A stretch of 64,000 nucleotides of DNA from an uncultured Nostocoides sp. (GCA_937873315.1 CALMQX010000041.1:94072-158071), one strand, 5' to 3'. Counted from the first letter of the stretch, positions 8,049 to 16,615 are shown. The notes: a model not told the origin generated them from the sequence alone. Program-made: numbers and translations.

Positions 8049-9437
8049 CTACTGGGTGTCTGCCTTGAGCACCATAGTCACTTGTTGCTTCTGACCGCCA
8101 CGCTCGATACCCAACTCCACCGAATCACCGACGGCCTTGGAGCGGATGGCCACCACGAGGGCGTCGGGGCTGGTCATCGGGCGGCCGTCGAAGGTCAAGA
8201 TGACATCGCCGGCCTTCAGGCCAGCCTTGTCTGCCGGACCACCGGGAACGATGGCCGTGCGGCCCGGCTCGTCGGCGGCAATCCGAACGCCCTCACCGGT
8301 GTACTCGCGATCCAGGAAGACCCCAATGACCGGGTGGACCGCCTTGCCGGTGGCGATGAGCTGGTCAGCCGTGGTCTTGACCTGGTCACTCGGGATGGCA
8401 AAGCCCACCCCGATCGACCCGGACTGGCTGCCCGAGGAGTCGCCCGAGACCCGGGCAATCGCCGAGTTGACCCCGATGACCCGCCCCTGCATATCCAACA
8501 GCGGGCCACCGGAGTTCCCGGGGTTGATCGCGGCATCCGTCTGCAGGGCGTTGATGAACGAGCGGTCTGCGTCATCGCCCGGAGTCACCGGGCGGTTGAG
8601 GGCGCTGATGATGCCCGTGGTCACGGTGGACTCAAGCCCGAGAGGCGCCCCCACGGCGATGACAGGGTCGCCGACCAGGACGTCCGCGGACACACCGACC
8701 GGCAAGGGCGTCAAGCCTTGTGGATCCACCTTGAGCACCGCGAGGTCATAGGAGACATCGCGGCCGACAATGGTTGCCTTGCGCTGCGAACCGTCGGTCA
8801 GGATGACGGTGATCTCTCCACTGTTGGCGGCGCTGGCCACCACGTGGTTGTTGGTGACGATATGTCCCTTGTCGTCGTAGACCCAGCCAGAGCCCGTCCC
8901 GGAGCCATCCGCGCCAGCGACCCGAATGGTCACGACGCTGGGGGTGGCCTTCGCCGCAATGCTCGCGACGGACCCCTCGGGGCGGGCGGTGGCGCCCGGT
9001 CCCGCTGTCGGTCCCGTGCTCGAACCCACCTGGCCAACGTTGCTATTGCCGGGTCGGGCCGCGCTCGGACCATCGTCCAGGCGCGCGCCAATCACACCGC
9101 CACCGATGCCACCGGCCACGGCGGCCGCCGTCGCGACGACCACGAGCGAACCCCAGCCGGGTCCGGAGCGACGAGGCGGAGTCGACGGGGGCAGCATCGC
9201 CGGGGCCGAAGCTGGGGGCGTGCTGGGTGGTGCAGGAGGGAAGGCCGCGGTCGGCACGGGCGGAGCCGGGGTCGCCGTATGCACGTGCGCGGCCCAGGCC
9301 GGCTCAGGCGTGGGCTGCGAAGGCGGCGCGGGGGCCGCCGGTGCCGGTGTCGGGCTCTGCGCGTGCGGGGCGATCCACGGGATCTCCTCGGTGCGCTCCA
9401 CAGGGACCGGAGCGGTGGGGTCCGTCATGGAAGTCAT
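8049..9437 (-). CDS. htrA: HtrA/DegP-type trypsin-like serine protease with PDZ domain, membrane-anchored
   Basis: 462 residues; GGAGGAG sits 8 nt before the ATG. The first ~95 residues are Pro/Ala-rich and cytoplasmic, then one transmembrane helix (about 98-118), a Gly/Ser linker, the trypsin-like domain and a C-terminal PDZ domain (about 370-455). Catalytic triad: His in TNNHVVAS, Asp in SYDLAVLKVD, Ser in NPGNSGGPLLDM. The protease domain would face outside, degrading or refolding damaged exported proteins. It lies between the sigE-like gene (34 bp upstream) and tatB, matching the mycobacterial envelope-stress locus except that no anti-sigma gene intervenes. Confidence 0.93.
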   Translation of the reverse strand: MTSMTDPTAPVPVERTEEIPWIAPHAQSPTPAPAAPAPPSQPTPEPAWAAHVHTATPAPPVPTAAFPPAPPSTPPASAPAMLPPSTPPRRSGPGWGSLVVVATAAAVAGGIGGGVIGARLDDGPSAARPGNSNVGQVGSSTGPTAGPGATARPEGSVASIAAKATPSVVTIRVAGADGSGTGSGWVYDDKGHIVTNNHVVASAANSGEITVILTDGSQRKATIVGRDVSYDLAVLKVDPQGLTPLPVGVSADVLVGDPVIAVGAPLGLESTVTTGIISALNRPVTPGDDADRSFINALQTDAAINPGNSGGPLLDMQGRVIGVNSAIARVSGDSSGSQSGSIGVGFAIPSDQVKTTADQLIATGKAVHPVIGVFLDREYTGEGVRIAADEPGRTAIVPGGPADKAGLKAGDVILTFDGRPMTSPDALVVAIRSKAVGDSVELGIERGGQKQQVTMVLKADTQ

Positions 9438-9471
9438 TGTGGTACTCCTCCAGCGAAAGTCGATGCCAAGG

Positions 9472-10086
9472 TCACAGCGTGCCGGCAGCCGGACGCCGGA
9501 TGACGGGGCGGGGAATCGATGCCGTCAGGCGACGCGGAGCCGGGGCTCGGTGCGCCAATGCCGCGCGCAACTGCGCGCGACCACGGTGGATGCGAGAGCG
9601 CACGGTGCCCAACTTGATGCCGAGAGTTTCGGCGACCTCTTCATAGGTCAGCCCCTCGATATCGCAGAGCACGACCGCGGCGCGGAAGTCCGGCGAGAGC
9701 GCGGCGAGCGCCTTCTGGATGTCGTCATCGAAGTGCGTGTCGGCATACAACTGGTCCGGGCTCACACTGCGGCTGGGGATACGAGCAGCGGCTTCCTCGG
9801 ACAGAGCGTCGATGCGAATGCGCTGGCGACGGCGCATCTTGTCCAGGAAGACGTTCGTGGTGATCCGGTGCAGCCAGCCCTCGAAGGTGCCGGGCCGGTA
9901 GGTGTGGAGCGAGCGGAAGACCCGGACGAAGACATCCTGGGTGAGGTCCTCGGCGTCGTGCACATTCCCCGTGAGTCGGTAGGCCAGCCGATAGACCCGG
10001 GCGGAGTGCTCGGTCACGACCTCCTCCCAGGTGGGCGGGGTCCAGTCGTCGGTGGCCGTGGTGGCGGTGAGGACATCGGTGCTCAT
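9472..10086 (-). CDS. sigE: ECF RNA polymerase sigma factor, SigE-like
   Basis: 204 residues from the ATG at 10086; a GTG at 10143 would add 19 residues but no conserved sequence. Region 2 is clear ([29 protein letters not shown], described by its [10 protein letters not shown] core), and region 4 has the helix-turn-helix [25 protein letters not shown]. Synteny with an O-methyltransferase upstream and divergent, and with htrA and tatB downstream, matches the mycobacterial sigE locus, where SigE controls envelope stress. The zinc anti-sigma gene rseA usually found between sigE and htrA is absent; only 34 bp separate them. Confidence 0.9.
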   Translation of the reverse strand: MSTDVLTATTATDDWTPPTWEEVVTEHSARVYRLAYRLTGNVHDAEDLTQDVFVRVFRSLHTYRPGTFEGWLHRITTNVFLDKMRRRQRIRIDALSEEAAARIPSRSVSPDQLYADTHFDDDIQKALAALSPDFRAAVVLCDIEGLTYEEVAETLGIKLGTVRSRIHRGRAQLRAALAHRAPAPRRLTASIPRPVIRRPAAGTL

Positions 10087-10192
10087 GACACAGATGTCTA
10101 CGCTGCTCGTCCGGGAAAACCGATGGTGTTTCCTGGACGTCACCTGTGAATCCTCGTCGGTATGCCGCCAGTCGCCTGCTGCGCGAGCGAGT

Positions 10193-10198
10193 TACCCT
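10193..10198 (+). promoter_or_regulatory. -10 element (TACCCT) of leaderless O-methyltransferase promoter
   Basis: TACCCT ends 6 nt before the ATG at 10205, leaving no space for a ribosome-binding site. A GTATGCCG octamer lies upstream at 10160-10167. Confidence 0.5.
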
Positions 10199-10204
10199 GA
10201 CCGC

Positions 10205-10840
10205 ATGAGCGCACTCAGCCACGCCAGCTGGACCTACACCGAGGACTTCGTCGCCGAGCCCGAGGTTGTCGAAGAAGCTCGGCGGCGGGGCCTGGAGACC
10301 GGCATCGCCATCCCCGTGGGAACCGGCGCCGGGGCGGCCTTGCGGGTCCTGGCCGCTGCATCGGGTGCCAAACATGTGGTCGAGGTGGGCACCGGCTGCG
10401 GGACCAGCGGGCTGTGGCTGCTCCAAGGGATGCCCGACGATGGGGTCCTGACGACCATCGACTCCTCCGCCGATCATCAGAAGGTTGCCAAGGCGGCCTA
10501 CGCGCGCGCGGGCTACGCCCACCAGCGCACGCGGATCATCAATGGCGAGGCGTCCCAGGTGCTCTCCCGGATGACAGACGGCGCCTATGACCTGGTGCTC
10601 ATCGACGCCGACAAGGCGGGTTACCCGGCATACGTCGAGCACGCCCTGCGACTGCTGCGCCCCGGCGGTCTGATGGTGATCGACAACATGCTCTGGGACA
10701 ACCAGGTCGCCGATCCGGCGGTTCGCGACACCACGACAACGACGCTGCGCGACCTCGGCAAGGAACTACGCGATCGGGACGACGTGATCGCGGCGCTCTT
10801 GCCGGTCAGTGACGGCCTCCTGGTGGCCGTGCGCCGCTGA
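10205..10840 (+). CDS. O-methyltransferase family 3 (SAM-dependent)
   Basis: 211 residues. Class I methyltransferase fold: VEVGTGCGTSGLWLL (motif I, SAM loop, about residue 61), LTTIDSS (motif II acidic residue), YDLVLIDADKAGYPAYVEHAL (shown by its VLIDADK core with metal-binding Asp) and GGLMVIDNMLWDNQV, typical of catechol O-methyltransferase-like enzymes. Small-molecule substrate unknown. Divergent from the sigE-like gene, the same arrangement as Rv1220c beside sigE in Mycobacterium tuberculosis. The upstream -10 supports the ATG at 10205 rather than the longer frame from 10031. Confidence 0.92.
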   Translation: MSALSHASWTYTEDFVAEPEVVEEARRRGLETGIAIPVGTGAGAALRVLAAASGAKHVVEVGTGCGTSGLWLLQGMPDDGVLTTIDSSADHQKVAKAAYARAGYAHQRTRIINGEASQVLSRMTDGAYDLVLIDADKAGYPAYVEHALRLLRPGGLMVIDNMLWDNQVADPAVRDTTTTTLRDLGKELRDRDDVIAALLPVSDGLLVAVRR

Positions 10841-10847
10841 CATCAGC

Positions 10848-11231
10848 TCAGGCGGTTCCGGGACCTGCGCCCCGACGGAATCCCGCAGGGCCTTCAGCGA
10901 TCGCGACCACTTCGTACTCCTCGATGGCAATCGGGGCGGAGCCAATGATGACGCTGCCTGGAGCCTGCGCGGCGCCCGGCTCGAAGGACTCCCGGAAGGC
11001 CTGACGCTCATGCGGTGAGTCGAAGACATAGGTGCCCTCGAACCACTCACCAGCCCGCATCCGCCACACCTTGAAGGCCAGGCCGTCGAGGAACATGAAG
11101 CGGGCCATCGACGTGCCGACGACGTACTCCCGCAGCGTCTCCGCCGCCCCCGCCGGAGCCTGCGCCAGCGACCAGCGCACGCTGAGGCCGTAGCCCGCGC
11201 TAGGCCCGTTGTTCATCCCGCCACCGTTCAT
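10848..11231 (-). CDS. Small conserved protein, possibly YdhR-like dimeric alpha/beta barrel
   Basis: 127 residues. The pattern VRWSLAQ, LREYVVGTSMARFMFLDGLAFKVW (in part), GEWFEGTYVFDSPHERQAFRESF suggests a ferredoxin-like alpha/beta barrel resembling putative monooxygenases of the YdhR type; this is by eye and weak. The ATG overlaps the last four bases of the aminopeptidase gene (11228-12613), so it is translationally coupled to it. In-frame ATGs at 11231 and 11216 are alternatives. No membrane segment or signal peptide. Function not assigned. Confidence 0.7.
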   Translation of the reverse strand: MNGGGMNNGPSAGYGLSVRWSLAQAPAGAAETLREYVVGTSMARFMFLDGLAFKVWRMRAGEWFEGTYVFDSPHERQAFRESFEPGAAQAPGSVIIGSAPIAIEEYEVVAIAEGPAGFRRGAGPGTA

Positions 11232-12613
11232 GACATTCCTTCGAGATAGCGCAGCAACAGCCGCGTGCCGAAGCCGGTCGCCCCCTTGGCGAAGATGCCG
11301 GCGTCGTCATCCGAGCGACCCGGACCAGCAATATCGAGGTGGGCCCAGGGCACCTCCCCCACGAACTCGCGCAGGAAGAGAGCCGCATAGACCGCACCGG
11401 CAACTCCACCGGGGACGACATGCGCGAGGTCGGCAACCTCGGACGACAGGTCAGCACGGTATGCCGTGGGCAGCGGCATACGCCACAGCGTCTCACCGGT
11501 CGTCTCACCGGCCGCGATCAGAGCATCGACCAGCGGGTCACTGGTGCCAAAGACGGGCGCTACCGAGCGCGAAAGCGCGATCCGGGCGGCACCGGTCAGC
11601 GTGGCGATGTCGATGATCGCTCGGGGCGCCAGACGAGTGGCGGCATACGCCAGTGCGTCGGCGAGCACGATCCGACCCTCGGCATCGGTATTGCCGATCT
11701 CGACCGTCGTCCCCCCGTATTGCGTGATCACATCGCTCGGGCGGTAGGCCGCACCACTGATCGCGTTCTCCGCGAGCGGGAGCAGTCCGGTCACCGGGAA
11801 GGGCACCGCCAACTCCTGACAGGCGGTGAGCACGGCCAGGACGATGGCCGCCCCGGACATATCGGTCTTCATGGCCAGCATGCCGTCAGCGGTCTTGAGG
11901 TCCAGGCCCCCGGTGTCGAAGGTGATGCCCTTGCCGACCAGGACGACCGGCTCGGCCCCCCGCTTGGGAGTGCCAACAGGCCGCCAGTCCAGTTGGACCA
12001 GCCTGGGGCCGGTGGCTGAGCCACCGCCGACCGCCAGCAGTCCCCCGAAGCCCTCGGTGGCCAATGAGCGTTCCGTCCAGACGGTGCTGGTGAGCCCGGC
12101 GCTGCGCGCCATCGTGACAGCCTGGCGGGCCAGCCAGGCAGGGTTCTTGATGTTTGACGGCGTGGTGGCCAAGGTGCGGGCAAGGAGCGCAGACCGGGTC
12201 CGCACGACTGCTCGATCCAGATCGATCGGTGCGCTACCCACCAGCACATGGGTGGACCGCCGCAGCTCGGTGGTCGGTCCTTGGGCATCCCAGCGCGGCG
12301 AACGCCAGCGGGCGAGGGTCACGGCCTCAACGTATGCAGTGAGATCGGCCTCCGGCCCATGAGCGCCGGCCAGGTGAGTCACCAGTGGGTCATGCCTGGT
12401 GCGGGCACCCACGGCAGCCCCAGCCTTGGTGAGGTCCGCCTGCGAGCCATCTCCCGTACCCACCGCTAGGGCCGCGGCGCTGGCGGTCTGCTCGATGGAC
12501 CCCGCATCAAATCCCGGTACCAAGGTGATCACGGTGCCAGCCGTGTCGGGGGCCTCCTGGACGTGCTGCCACGTCGGGACTGGCGGGCTGAGCAGGTCCA
12601 ATCGTCTGGTCAC
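11228..12613 (-). CDS. pepA: Leucyl aminopeptidase, M17 family
   Basis: 461 residues from a GTG start. An N-terminal macro-like domain is followed by the catalytic domain with its di-metal signatures: LVGKGITFDTGGLDLK (Lys and Asp), MKTDMSGAA (Asp) and the family signature NTDAEGRIVLADAL (Asp, Glu, catalytic Arg). M17 enzymes are hexameric di-zinc/manganese exopeptidases that release N-terminal residues from peptides in the cytoplasm. A -10 (TAAGTT, minus strand, 12620-12625) ends 6 nt before the start, consistent with leaderless transcription. The small gene at 10848 is coupled downstream. Confidence 0.93.
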   Translation of the reverse strand: MTRRLDLLSPPVPTWQHVQEAPDTAGTVITLVPGFDAGSIEQTASAAALAVGTGDGSQADLTKAGAAVGARTRHDPLVTHLAGAHGPEADLTAYVEAVTLARWRSPRWDAQGPTTELRRSTHVLVGSAPIDLDRAVVRTRSALLARTLATTPSNIKNPAWLARQAVTMARSAGLTSTVWTERSLATEGFGGLLAVGGGSATGPRLVQLDWRPVGTPKRGAEPVVLVGKGITFDTGGLDLKTADGMLAMKTDMSGAAIVLAVLTACQELAVPFPVTGLLPLAENAISGAAYRPSDVITQYGGTTVEIGNTDAEGRIVLADALAYAATRLAPRAIIDIATLTGAARIALSRSVAPVFGTSDPLVDALIAAGETTGETLWRMPLPTAYRADLSSEVADLAHVVPGGVAGAVYAALFLREFVGEVPWAHLDIAGPGRSDDDAGIFAKGATGFGTRLLLRYLEGMS

Positions 12614-12619
12614 GACCCC

Positions 12620-12625
12620 AACTTA
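12620..12625 (-). promoter_or_regulatory. -10 element (TAAGTT) of leaderless aminopeptidase promoter
   Basis: On the minus strand TAAGTT ends 6 nt before the GTG at 12613. It supports the GTG as the true start. Confidence 0.5.
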
Positions 12626-12659
12626 TGCCGTGGGCGCGGTCCTCGGTGGGCTGACATGA

Positions 12660-12696
12660 GAGAACCCCGCCGGCCCAGGTGGCCAGCGGGGTTCTC
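12660..12696. terminator. Strong hairpin terminator downstream of DUF3117 gene
   Basis: Perfect 11-bp arms GAGAACCCCGC (12660-12670) and GCGGGGTTCTC (12686-12696) around a 15-nt loop that itself contains GGCC/GGCC. It lies between the DUF3117 stop (12715) and the aminopeptidase promoter, so it insulates the two minus-strand units. No clear T-run follows. Confidence 0.8.
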
Positions 12697-12714
12697 ACGT
12701 CAGGTGAGGGGACC

Positions 12715-12888
12715 TCAGGCGAGTGCTTCGCAGTTGTCGATCGCATCCCCGAGGGCACGGATCTCGTCGGCCGTCATTTCGACCACGAGCCGCCCACCAC
12801 CCTCGAGCGGCATCTTCAGCACGATGCTGCGCCCTTCCTTCACGACCTCGAGGGGGCCGTCGCCGGTCCTCGGCTTCATTGCCGCCAT
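12715..12888 (-). CDS. DUF3117 family microprotein
   Basis: 57 residues, read by eye on the minus strand: it begins MAAMKPRTGDGPLEVVKEGR, contains GGRLVVEMTADEIRALGDA and ends NCEALA. This matches the very conserved actinobacterial DUF3117 family (about 55 residues; the M. tuberculosis member is Rv1211, from memory). Function is unknown. A good ribosome-binding site (AGAAGGGAA) precedes the ATG at 12888. A -10-like GATAAT lies at 12978-12983 and a strong terminator follows, so it is probably monocistronic. Confidence 0.93.
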   Translation of the reverse strand: MAAMKPRTGDGPLEVVKEGRSIVLKMPLEGGGRLVVEMTADEIRALGDAIDNCEALA

Positions 12889-12977
12889 GGGCATTTCCCT
12901 TCTGTTCCGCGTACCCGCGCCCTTGTCACGGTGCCCGCGTCGTGCACTCGGCCCTCGGCAGCCGAGCGATCGGCCCC

Positions 12978-12983
12978 ATTATC
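12978..12983 (-). promoter_or_regulatory. Probable -10 element (GATAAT) for DUF3117 gene
   Basis: GATAAT on the minus strand, 5/6 match to TATAAT, about 90 nt before the start at 12888, in an otherwise GC-rich 154-bp gap that holds no gene. No convincing -35 was seen. Confidence 0.4.
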
Positions 12984-13042
12984 CCCCGATCAGGCTACCC
13001 ACGCGAAATCCCGCCACCTGTGACAAGGCCGACACGAGCGGC

Positions 13043-15163
13043 TCAGTCGCCCACTGGCGAGGAATCCGGGTCGAGGTCCCAGAGCACGACTCCGCCGGTC
13101 TCGATTCCCGGCCCCAACACCATTTCCACGGCCTCTCGCAGGATCTCCTCCTCGGGGCGGGGAGGAAGCACGACGAGGTCGACGCGGGCGCCTTCGAGCT
13201 CGTGCCGATACTCGGTGAGCTCGTGGGCCGTCGGCTGTTGGACCTCCCCCCGTTCGGCCACGGTGGAGAGCCAGGTCGCGAATGGAGTCGGAGGGGGGCC
13301 ATAGATGCCGCCACGATCAGGATTACCATTGGGGCCTACGAAGTAGCCACCCACCAAGGGGAAGTCCATGCCCGCCGCTGCCTGCCACTCCAGCGCTCGG
13401 CAGTCGCCGATCCAGGGCGCTGGCACAGCCAGCACGGAGCCGGTCGTCACATAGTCACGCCACAGGCCATCGGTGAAGAGTTCCGGGACGGCAGGCCGCT
13501 CGTGCACGCTCATGGGGGTCGGCACGATCTGGGCCAGGGCCAGACCGAGCGCGCCCAGGGCCGCGAGCCGGCCGGCAGCGGCATACCCGCCCCGGGAGGC
13601 GAGCCGGACGATGGCGTCCATGGCGAGCGCGACCACGGCCGCCATGGCGGGCACGGTGATCAGGGTGAACCGCGTGGGCAGGACGTTCTCCACGACCGGT
13701 AGGTGCTCGACCAGGGCCCACAGCGAGGGGATGCCTGCGACATTGCCCTTCCAGGCAATCTCCGAACCCAAGGAGAGCCACACCGTCACAAAGATCAGGA
13801 CCCCGAGCGCACGCACGATCGGTCGCCGACGCAGCGCCACGAGCCCGGCCAGGACGATCACCCACAACCCAATCCCGAAGAAGGCGTTCTCCTCGGTCCG
13901 GTTCAGGGCCAGCTCACCCGCAGTCGTGACATCGCTCCCCCAGGACAGCGTGGCCATACTCCACAGGGAGGCCAGGTCATTGCCTGCCGGCGGATGCCAG
14001 ATCTCGGTGTAGCTCTGTGGGCCGCGGAATTGCCACCACAGTGGGCCCGCGGTGATCAGCAGCGTGACCGCTGCCCCGATGGCCACGCCCGGGAGCATCG
14101 GTACCACGCGAAGTCGCCGCTGCACGGCCATGACAAGGCCAGCCACCGCCATACCGATGGCCGCCAACAGCAGGACTTCCTCGCCGATGAAGATCTGCCA
14201 AGCCACCAGCAGACCCAGCACAAGCCCGCCGCGGATCGCCGCACGCCGACCGTGAGCCTCCTGGAGCGCCAGGGTTCGATCGATGATCACGGGGACGAGG
14301 AATTGGGCCACGAAGTTCGGATGGCCGTTGGCGTGGGACATCATGGCCGGCGAGAAGCCCACGATCAGGCCGCCAGCGGCTGCCGCTCCCTGCGATACCC
14401 CCAGCCGACGCGCGAAGAGCCAGTACCAGCCGCTGGCCGTGAGCGCCAGGCCCAGCCACTCGATGAGCGCAAAGGTCCACGGAGCGCCGATGAGCTCGGT
14501 GATCGGGAGCATCGGCAGGCTGAGGCCCAGCATGGAGGCCTGCCCCATCAGGTTCACGCCGGCCGGATAGTTTTGGCGGTCCGAGAAGAGCAGATTGTCG
14601 AGATTTTCGACATTGTGCGCGGTCGTGCCGTAGAGCCACTCGAAGGCCTGCTGGTCCTGGACACCAAGCCACAGGTAGTGCGTGGCTGCCTGGGAGAGCA
14701 GCGGCCAAGCGAGGTAGGTCGCGAGCGCCAGGTATGCCGCGACGACCAGGAGGTCGATGCGGCGGTAGCGTCGCCGTGGCTGGGCTGGAGCAGCGGGCGC
14801 CTCGGGAGTAGGGGACGCGTCGGCAGCAGCGGGCGTGTCGGGCAGAGGCGCCGCGTCGGGGGCGGCGGGCGCCGCGTCCAGCTGACTGGTCGGTGGCGGG
14901 GACGGTTCGAGGAGGGCAGGGGGATCCACCAGCGGCACCTCGCCGCGCAGCGCTGCGAGCTCGTCATCATTGGCGCGAACTTGAGCGTGCAGCCGGTCCA
15001 GGACTTCATCGACCTGGTCCATCCGGTAGCCCCGATAGGACATCGCGAAGGCGCCATGCGACTCTGTGCTGATCTCCTCGCCCTGGTCGCGCCTGAGCAC
15101 GAACCAGACCACGAGGCCCACGACGAGGAGCACCACGCCGATGAGCAGCAGGGGGACCATCAC
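13043..15163 (-). CDS. Large polytopic membrane protein with an N-terminal DivIVA-like segment
   Basis: 706 residues. An N-terminal transmembrane helix (4-24) is followed by YRGYRMDQVDEVLDRLHAQV (about 43-62), which resembles the GYxxxQVDxxLDxL core of DivIVA-type proteins. Then comes a Pro/Ala-rich linker (about 75-130), and from about 135 to 550 around ten or more membrane helices with short loops, as in GT-C glycosyltransferases or related DUF families; no confident GT-C signature was found. A C-terminal soluble domain (about 550-706) follows. Its ATG overlaps the SRPBCC stop. It probably acts at the cell envelope; placement near the septum or pole is only an inference from the DivIVA-like segment. 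Confidence 0.75.
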   Translation of the reverse strand: MMVPLLLIGVVLLVVGLVVWFVLRRDQGEEISTESHGAFAMSYRGYRMDQVDEVLDRLHAQVRANDDELAALRGEVPLVDPPALLEPSPPPTSQLDAAPAAPDAAPLPDTPAAADASPTPEAPAAPAQPRRRYRRIDLLVVAAYLALATYLAWPLLSQAATHYLWLGVQDQQAFEWLYGTTAHNVENLDNLLFSDRQNYPAGVNLMGQASMLGLSLPMLPITELIGAPWTFALIEWLGLALTASGWYWLFARRLGVSQGAAAAGGLIVGFSPAMMSHANGHPNFVAQFLVPVIIDRTLALQEAHGRRAAIRGGLVLGLLVAWQIFIGEEVLLLAAIGMAVAGLVMAVQRRLRVVPMLPGVAIGAAVTLLITAGPLWWQFRGPQSYTEIWHPPAGNDLASLWSMATLSWGSDVTTAGELALNRTEENAFFGIGLWVIVLAGLVALRRRPIVRALGVLIFVTVWLSLGSEIAWKGNVAGIPSLWALVEHLPVVENVLPTRFTLITVPAMAAVVALAMDAIVRLASRGGYAAAGRLAALGALGLALAQIVPTPMSVHERPAVPELFTDGLWRDYVTTGSVLAVPAPWIGDCRALEWQAAAGMDFPLVGGYFVGPNGNPDRGGIYGPPPTPFATWLSTVAERGEVQQPTAHELTEYRHELEGARVDLVVLPPRPEEEILREAVEMVLGPGIETGGVVLWDLDPDSSPVGD

Positions 15164-15579
15164 GCGAGGTCCTCGAGCAGACCGTCCAGCACCGAACCGA
15201 AGAGCCGCTGCCCGGCGGCATCAGCGAGCCGTCGGGTCAGCCGGGGCGCGCCGCGCAGCCAGAGCTCCTCGGTCCAGGTGACCCGTGAGCCCGACTCTCG
15301 GGGAGCGACGGTGATCTCGGCCCAGCCTGCGAGCAGACGTCCGGTCTTGACGATCCGCATGCGCTGCGGCGGCTCCCAGGCCGTGACCAGCATGGAGTCA
15401 TCGAATCCCACCGGGCCAATGGCCGTGCGCGCGACATGCTCGGCCCCCAAGCGATCACCGAGCGGGTCTGGCACGACGGTCGTGAGGGGTACGTGCGCGG
15501 TATGCCGTGAGATATCGCTGACCGCCGCCCACACCCGTTCGGGCGTTGCCAGCACATCTCGGGTCACGGTGAACGCCAT
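15160..15579 (-). CDS. SRPBCC superfamily protein (polyketide cyclase/dehydrase type)
   Basis: 139 residues. The N-terminus (FTVTRDVLATPERVWAAVSD) and the following strands (GPVGFDDSMLVTAWEPPQRM, GSRVTWTEELWL) fit the SRPBCC/START-like helix-grip fold, which binds hydrophobic ligands. No enzyme activity can be assigned. Its start lies inside the end of the DivIVA-like gene (16-bp overlap) and its stop overlaps the next start by 4 bp, so it is the third gene of a tightly coupled four-gene operon. Confidence 0.85.
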   Translation of the reverse strand: MAFTVTRDVLATPERVWAAVSDISRHTAHVPLTTVVPDPLGDRLGAEHVARTAIGPVGFDDSMLVTAWEPPQRMRIVKTGRLLAGWAEITVAPRESGSRVTWTEELWLRGAPRLTRRLADAAGQRLFGSVLDGLLEDLA

Positions 15580-15842
15580 GCTCGCAGTTCCTCTTCCTGC
15601 TCCCGCAGGCGAGCCTCCAGGGCATCGAGGGTGTCGTCAACCTGCTCAGCGTGGTAGCCCACGGGCGCCGTCTCCAACGTCAAGGACGCCACGTCGGCGC
15701 CTGTCGGCCGCTGCGGGAGCCCATGGGCCGCGGCGCTCGAGAGCGCCGGTGGTAGTTGATCGAATCGAACCCGCCCGGAGACAATCCCTCGGATCACGAC
15801 GATCACGAGGACTGCCACGAGGGTGAGGACGATCCAGATCAC
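15564..15842 (-). CDS. Small membrane-anchored protein with DivIVA-like motif
   Basis: 92 residues from the GTG at 15842, which overlaps the LOG stop codon as GTGA. A longer frame to 15974 only reads antisense-like basic sequence and is rejected. One N-terminal transmembrane helix (2-20, IWIVLTLVAVLVIVVI) is followed by a cytoplasmic part with VGYHAEQVDDTLDALEARLR, a match to the GYxxxQVDxxLDxL pattern of DivIVA/Wag31 N-terminal domains, and a charged coiled-coil tail. DivIVA proteins sense membrane curvature and organise polar growth. Here the motif is attached to a membrane anchor, and it recurs in the downstream gene at 13043. Confidence 0.8.
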   Translation of the reverse strand: MIWIVLTLVAVLVIVVIRGIVSGRVRFDQLPPALSSAAAHGLPQRPTGADVASLTLETAPVGYHAEQVDDTLDALEARLREQEEELRAWRSP

Positions 15843-16615
15843 GGCCGGCGATCCTGCGTGCCATTCGCGGCGACGATGGCCTGGACGGCCTCCTGGACGC
15901 TGTCGGTGAGGATGAAGAGGTCGAGGTCTTTGGGGCTGATCGTGCCGTGCTCGACGCAGGTATCCCGCAGCCACGCCAGCAGAGGGCCCCAGTAGGCCGT
16001 GCCCAGCAAGACGATCGGGAATGAGGTCACTTTGCCGGTCTGGACCAGGGTGACCGCCTCAAAGAGCTCATCCAGCGTGCCCAACCCGCCGGGCAACACG
16101 ATGAACCCCGTGGCGTACTTGATGAACATCGTCTTGCGCGCGAAGAAGTAGCGGAAATTGACCCCGAGGTCGACGTACTCGTTGAGCCCGGCCTCGAAGG
16201 GCAGCTCGATCCCCAGGCCGACACTGGTCCCACCGGCGTGCAGAGCACCCTTGTTCGCGGCCTCCATCGCGCCTGGCCCGCCACCGGTGATCACGGCATA
16301 GCCTGCCTCGACCACAGCCCGTCCCACCTCGACGCCCAGGGCGTACACCGGGTCATCGGGCTTGGTGCGCGCGGAGCCAAAGACGCTGACGGCCGGGCCG
16401 AGTTCGGCAAGCGCGCCGAAACCCTCCACGAACTCACTGGTGATCCGCATGACCCGCCAGGGGTCGGTGTGCACCCAGTCGCTGGATTGACGCCGGTCGA
16501 GCAGTCGCTGGTCCGCGGTCTCGGTGGGCACCCGTGAGCGCCGCATGATCACCGGGCCCTTGTGATAGTCCCGGTCCCGGTTCCAGCCATACGAGCTGTC
16601 AGTCACGCCAGTCAC
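15839..16615 (-). CDS. LOG family protein (TIGR00730, Rossmann-fold nucleotide hydrolase type)
   Basis: 258 residues from a GTG start. The LOG core is present: VSVFGSARTKPDDP, AVITGGGPGAMEAANKGA (the GGGPGxMEA signature) and FIVLPGGLGTLDELFEAVTL (PGGxGTxxE). Family members are cytokinin riboside 5'-monophosphate phosphoribohydrolases or related nucleotide hydrolases; the physiological role in bacteria is often unknown. First gene of a four-gene minus-strand operon (LOG, DivIVA-like, SRPBCC, membrane protein), all overlapping. The dapE gene lies upstream on the same strand with a 27-bp gap, as in mycobacteria. Confidence 0.92.
   Translation of the reverse strand: MTGVTDSSYGWNRDRDYHKGPVIMRRSRVPTETADQRLLDRRQSSDWVHTDPWRVMRITSEFVEGFGALAELGPAVSVFGSARTKPDDPVYALGVEVGRAVVEAGYAVITGGGPGAMEAANKGALHAGGTSVGLGIELPFEAGLNEYVDLGVNFRYFFARKTMFIKYATGFIVLPGGLGTLDELFEAVTLVQTGKVTSFPIVLLGTAYWGPLLAWLRDTCVEHGTISPKDLDLFILTDSVQEAVQAIVAANGTQDRRP

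Noticed and set aside
9438..9471. Hidden rseA gene between sigE and htrA
   Set aside because: Only 34 bp are available and they contain the htrA ribosome-binding site.
13703..15826. Plus-strand open frame (about 707 codons) opposite the membrane protein operon
   Set aside because: Antisense shadow; it crosses the SRPBCC and DivIVA-like genes and shows no hydrophobic or domain pattern.
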